Source: Paragyromitra xinjiangensis (lineage: Eukaryota; Ascomycota; Pezizomycetes; Pezizales; Discinaceae). Taken from it: DNA of 64,000 nt. The stretch is taken from positions 3,782,001 through 3,846,000 of the forward strand of contig JBCAMK010000001.1 of the NCBI GenBank assembly GCA_038503065.1, written 5' to 3'. Below are positions 61,324 through 64,000 of this stretch, one piece after another (positions within the stretch are counted from its first letter, which is position 1; every line of letters starts with the position of its first letter). A model generated the notes under the pieces. It worked only from the letters and a program-made list of their open reading frames with translations, did not search any database and was not told where the DNA came from. The translations under genes and the position numbers were made by a program.

Positions 61324-64000
61324 TCATTTTAGTCTTTCATTCATTTTTTTCATAGGGATTTACTTTTGGGGGAATTACATGTAGCTTTATTATTATATGA
61401 TTCTGGTTGATGGTTGATTTTGTTCAGTTTACTTTTCTGCTCTTTATTCTGTAGTCAATGTATCGATCATTACCGACTGATTTAAGATGTAGCTTTTAGA
61501 AAGTTTGTGCTATATGGTGTTAGTAGTTACGATTTGGTATGGCTGGTTTTGTTGGTGGCGAGATCTGGTTTGATTGATATTTTTCTTAACCTGCTACCTA
61601 CATGTATTGTATTCTTTCTCTGTTATTAAGGTTTCGGCTAGCTCTTTTGCCATGTCAATTAGCGTGAAGTGATTTTTTTAGTCTAGTACAAAAAACTGTA
61701 TTTCGCTCCGCTTTTACTCATTCTTTTGTTTTAGTGATGGCGGATCTTCGTTGAATCGTGGGTGTCAATAGCATTTTAGAGGGTACATTCAATTAGCGAA
61801 CAAAAAAAAATTACCTGTCATAAAGCATTTGAGGTCGACAAACCGTCGGTAAGCCGGAACTGGGTCTCGACCAAACCAGGAACCAATTTAGCACAGCTTT
61901 CGACCCTTGGATTGATTGCCCTTACTTAAGGTATTGTGCCCACAATGGCCACAGCTGCATTGCGTTTAAGGTACGATGCAGACGAGATAAACTTTTAGGC
62001 GAATTACAGCATGTACCTCGCCTAGACTCTGGAGGCTATCTAGAAGTTACTTAGATGCCGTGCATATAAGTTTTTTCTACTTATGATAGATTTACGGCTC
62101 GCAGCTCATCCTCAAGAAACGCTTTGGCCGTTATGTGGTCCGATCTCGTAAACGTCTTCCGGACTAAATATCGAGGGATGGAGGGGCAAGGAACAACATA
62201 CTTACCATAATGTTGAAAGCGGAACGATACCTGTCATTACATGGGGTGTTTTTTTTCTTTCTCGAACTGCAGGGAGTCAGGTGTTTAGCTTACGGGAAGA
62301 TCTATAACCGCATTGATAGACCCAAAGTATGTCCGCGAAGTCGCCGAATTACTAACGACTCCAGTGTAGATATCACGAGCCCAACCCCGAGGCTGAGGTG
62401 TGTATGCAAAGGCAAGATGTAGGGGTCTGCGATGGAGTAGTCTGCGTGGATCCAGGAAGTAAATAGAGAGAAATGCATGCGGCTTTTCTCCAACTGCTTG
62501 AACACCTTGTCTCGAAACATATCCCACCTCGAAACTTGGTTACTGTTTTGTACCCCATGAGAAGTGTGCCACCAAGGCCAAATTTTCGTTGTTGTAGATC
62601 TTCTCCTGATGGATAAGTATACGTGCATATATCTCGAGGATCCTCGATTGCGTAAGATCAGAGACTTCGATTCCACATGTTGACTCAAAATAGGGACGAA
62701 CGCTTGTAGCGTTCGGGGCGTTGTCAAGTGTAGACTCTTGAAATTTCTTTTTGCCCGCTTCTTGGCATCGAGGAAATGATCAAACTAACATGTCCCCCCA
62801 CTGTGACCCTGAGCTGTCCCTAACTCAAATAGTTAGAAAATTAGAGGCGACTCACCACTTATCACTCGATGGCGGCTACAGGCGCAGCATTTATGACGCC
62901 TTTGGTTTAGTCTCATGCTGACCGAAGTGGGCAATCCATCTTAATCGTACACATGCATATTAGCCTCCTGAGCCAAGCGTCACTACGCTTCTTCGGGGAA
63001 TTAATTTCTAGGCTCTTGGTATGAGGTTCTCGCAGAGCTTATCGTGCCAGCTGCCGGGAAGAGGGTACTGCGAAATTCTTATTCATGCAGATTTTATTCT
63101 GGTCTTTGCTTAGAGCAAGCGCATATTTCTCGTCTATCTGCCGCTGCAACTCTAAGAAACTAGAAAGCCGAGATACCAAATTATCACCGTTGCCGCTCGA
63201 CTTCCTTAGGGGTAAAAAATCTAGTTCTCTACATCCGTTTCCCTTTCTTTCTTGCAAACCTTACTGTTATTTGAACCGACTCTTGGCTTCTTCTGCTTGC
63301 GTAAGACCTTGTCTAATCGTGTTTACGTCACAGTTAAATACCTATATTGCCTAACTCATATATTACGTTTGTATCGCTCCTGTTTAAGCTCCCACGGGTT
63401 TGTTTCTGGTGCACAGTTATGGCTAATCCATCCTTGTAGTCACAGGCCAAAGGCTCGAGTGATGCGAACCTTAATTACAGTCGGGATGCCTCAATTGGTG
63501 GTCCCACCTAGATCTCAGCTTCGCTGTGTATTGGCGAGCTCATCTCGGGTTTTTGTTCTGAAATTTCCCCGAGTATTTCCGGCATTGGGCTGCGGAGTAA
63601 ATCTACCTCTTGGAGTATGGTAAATAGGATCGGAATATGTACTACATAGTACGGTTGCGGTGTTAATCTTTCAGTGGTTATTGTATAATTTGAGAGCTAG
63701 GGATATTGCTGTGTGTAAGAGTGCTTTTAGATACACCTGGGGATGGGAGAATGATCCATTAGAATGCAGCTGCGTTAAGCGAACTCTGATCTGGAAGTTT
63801 GCTGGCGACATTATCTCTAGTATAGCCTCCGTATAAATCCCATCTTTAGGTTTGGGTAGGTGGCTTATTTGTAAAAAAATTTAATAAATGGCACTGCTTA
63901 TGACTGGCATTTATCCTGCAACAGCATTCTAGAGTCACCATTCAAAGCTACATATACATGTATATATACTATGGGCTTAGGGCTGGAAGGGTAGTAACCC
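61108..64000. other. Gene-less end of the window
   Basis: I see no recognised gene. A TTTC microsatellite lies at 61238-61325. TACATGTA palindromes lie at 61376, 61599 and 63955. A minus-strand frame at 63039-63257 is hydrophilic but has no ATG. Confidence 0.5.
61238..61325. repeat. TTTC microsatellite, about 22 copies
   Basis: The tetranucleotide TTTC is repeated uninterrupted over 88 bases on the plus strand (GAAA on the other), within the 3' flank of the bHLH gene. Its purity suggests a young, length-variable array. Confidence 0.95.

Noticed and set aside
62302..62727. 141-codon minus-strand open frame
   Set aside because: It lacks an ATG start at its beginning, overlaps other frames and shows no family feature.

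Overview
The window is nuclear DNA of a filamentous ascomycete (Pezizomycotina). The protein genes are interrupted by many short introns of about 47-121 bp with GT...AG ends and CTRAY-like branch sites. The gene set (rhamnogalacturonate lyase, F-box/ankyrin proteins, DUF7918, ECM33-like wall protein, peroxisomal CoA ligase, Vfa1, Ice2, Qcr7) is typical of that subphylum. Transposon relics carry C-to-T/G-to-A changes like those left by repeat-induced point mutation (RIP). I cannot place it in a class or genus. I assembled the exon structures by hand from reading frame, splice sites and protein-family continuity. Every spliced model below keeps its frame across all junctions, but none is confirmed by RNA.

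Layout. 1-7.6 kb: gene-poor, with one unusual gene that has a Gag-like central segment. 7.6-19.6 kb: a secreted pectin-degrading rhamnogalacturonate lyase, an F-box/ankyrin gene, a divergent pair (ribosome-biogenesis ESF2 and an ER membrane DnaJ protein), a tiny membrane protein, a second F-box/ankyrin gene and a ten-exon secreted glycerophosphodiester phosphodiesterase. 20.9-26.7 kb: a 924-residue serine-rich protein of unknown function, a DUF7918 protein with a minisatellite tail and a double-ABM-fold protein. 27.9-31 kb: VFA1 (Vps4-associated protein) and a mitochondrial NAD+ carrier. 31-35.9 kb: a decayed stretch with a Ty1/copia reverse-transcriptase relic. 35.9-45.4 kb: a conserved run of ICE2, MYG1, QCR7, a previously hidden beta-trefoil (ricin-B-like) lectin gene and a peroxisomal AMP-dependent CoA ligase. 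45.4-51.1 kb: a second decayed stretch with a mutated transposase zinc knuckle and a short telomere-like repeat. 51.1-61.1 kb: a 3-methyladenine DNA glycosylase, an ECM33-type GPI-anchored wall protein and a bHLH transcription factor, with long intergenic spaces. 61-64 kb: no gene recognised.

There is no operon-like logic. The genes are mostly independent housekeeping, cell-wall and secretion functions. The two clear shared regulatory regions are the divergent promoters ESF2/DnaJ (350 bp) and ICE2/MYG1 (885 bp). The most unexpected signals are the strong excess of the palindrome TACATGTA in non-coding DNA (13 hits, about one expected), the stand-alone Gag-like gene, and the intron-split lectin gene that has no long ATG-initiated frame.
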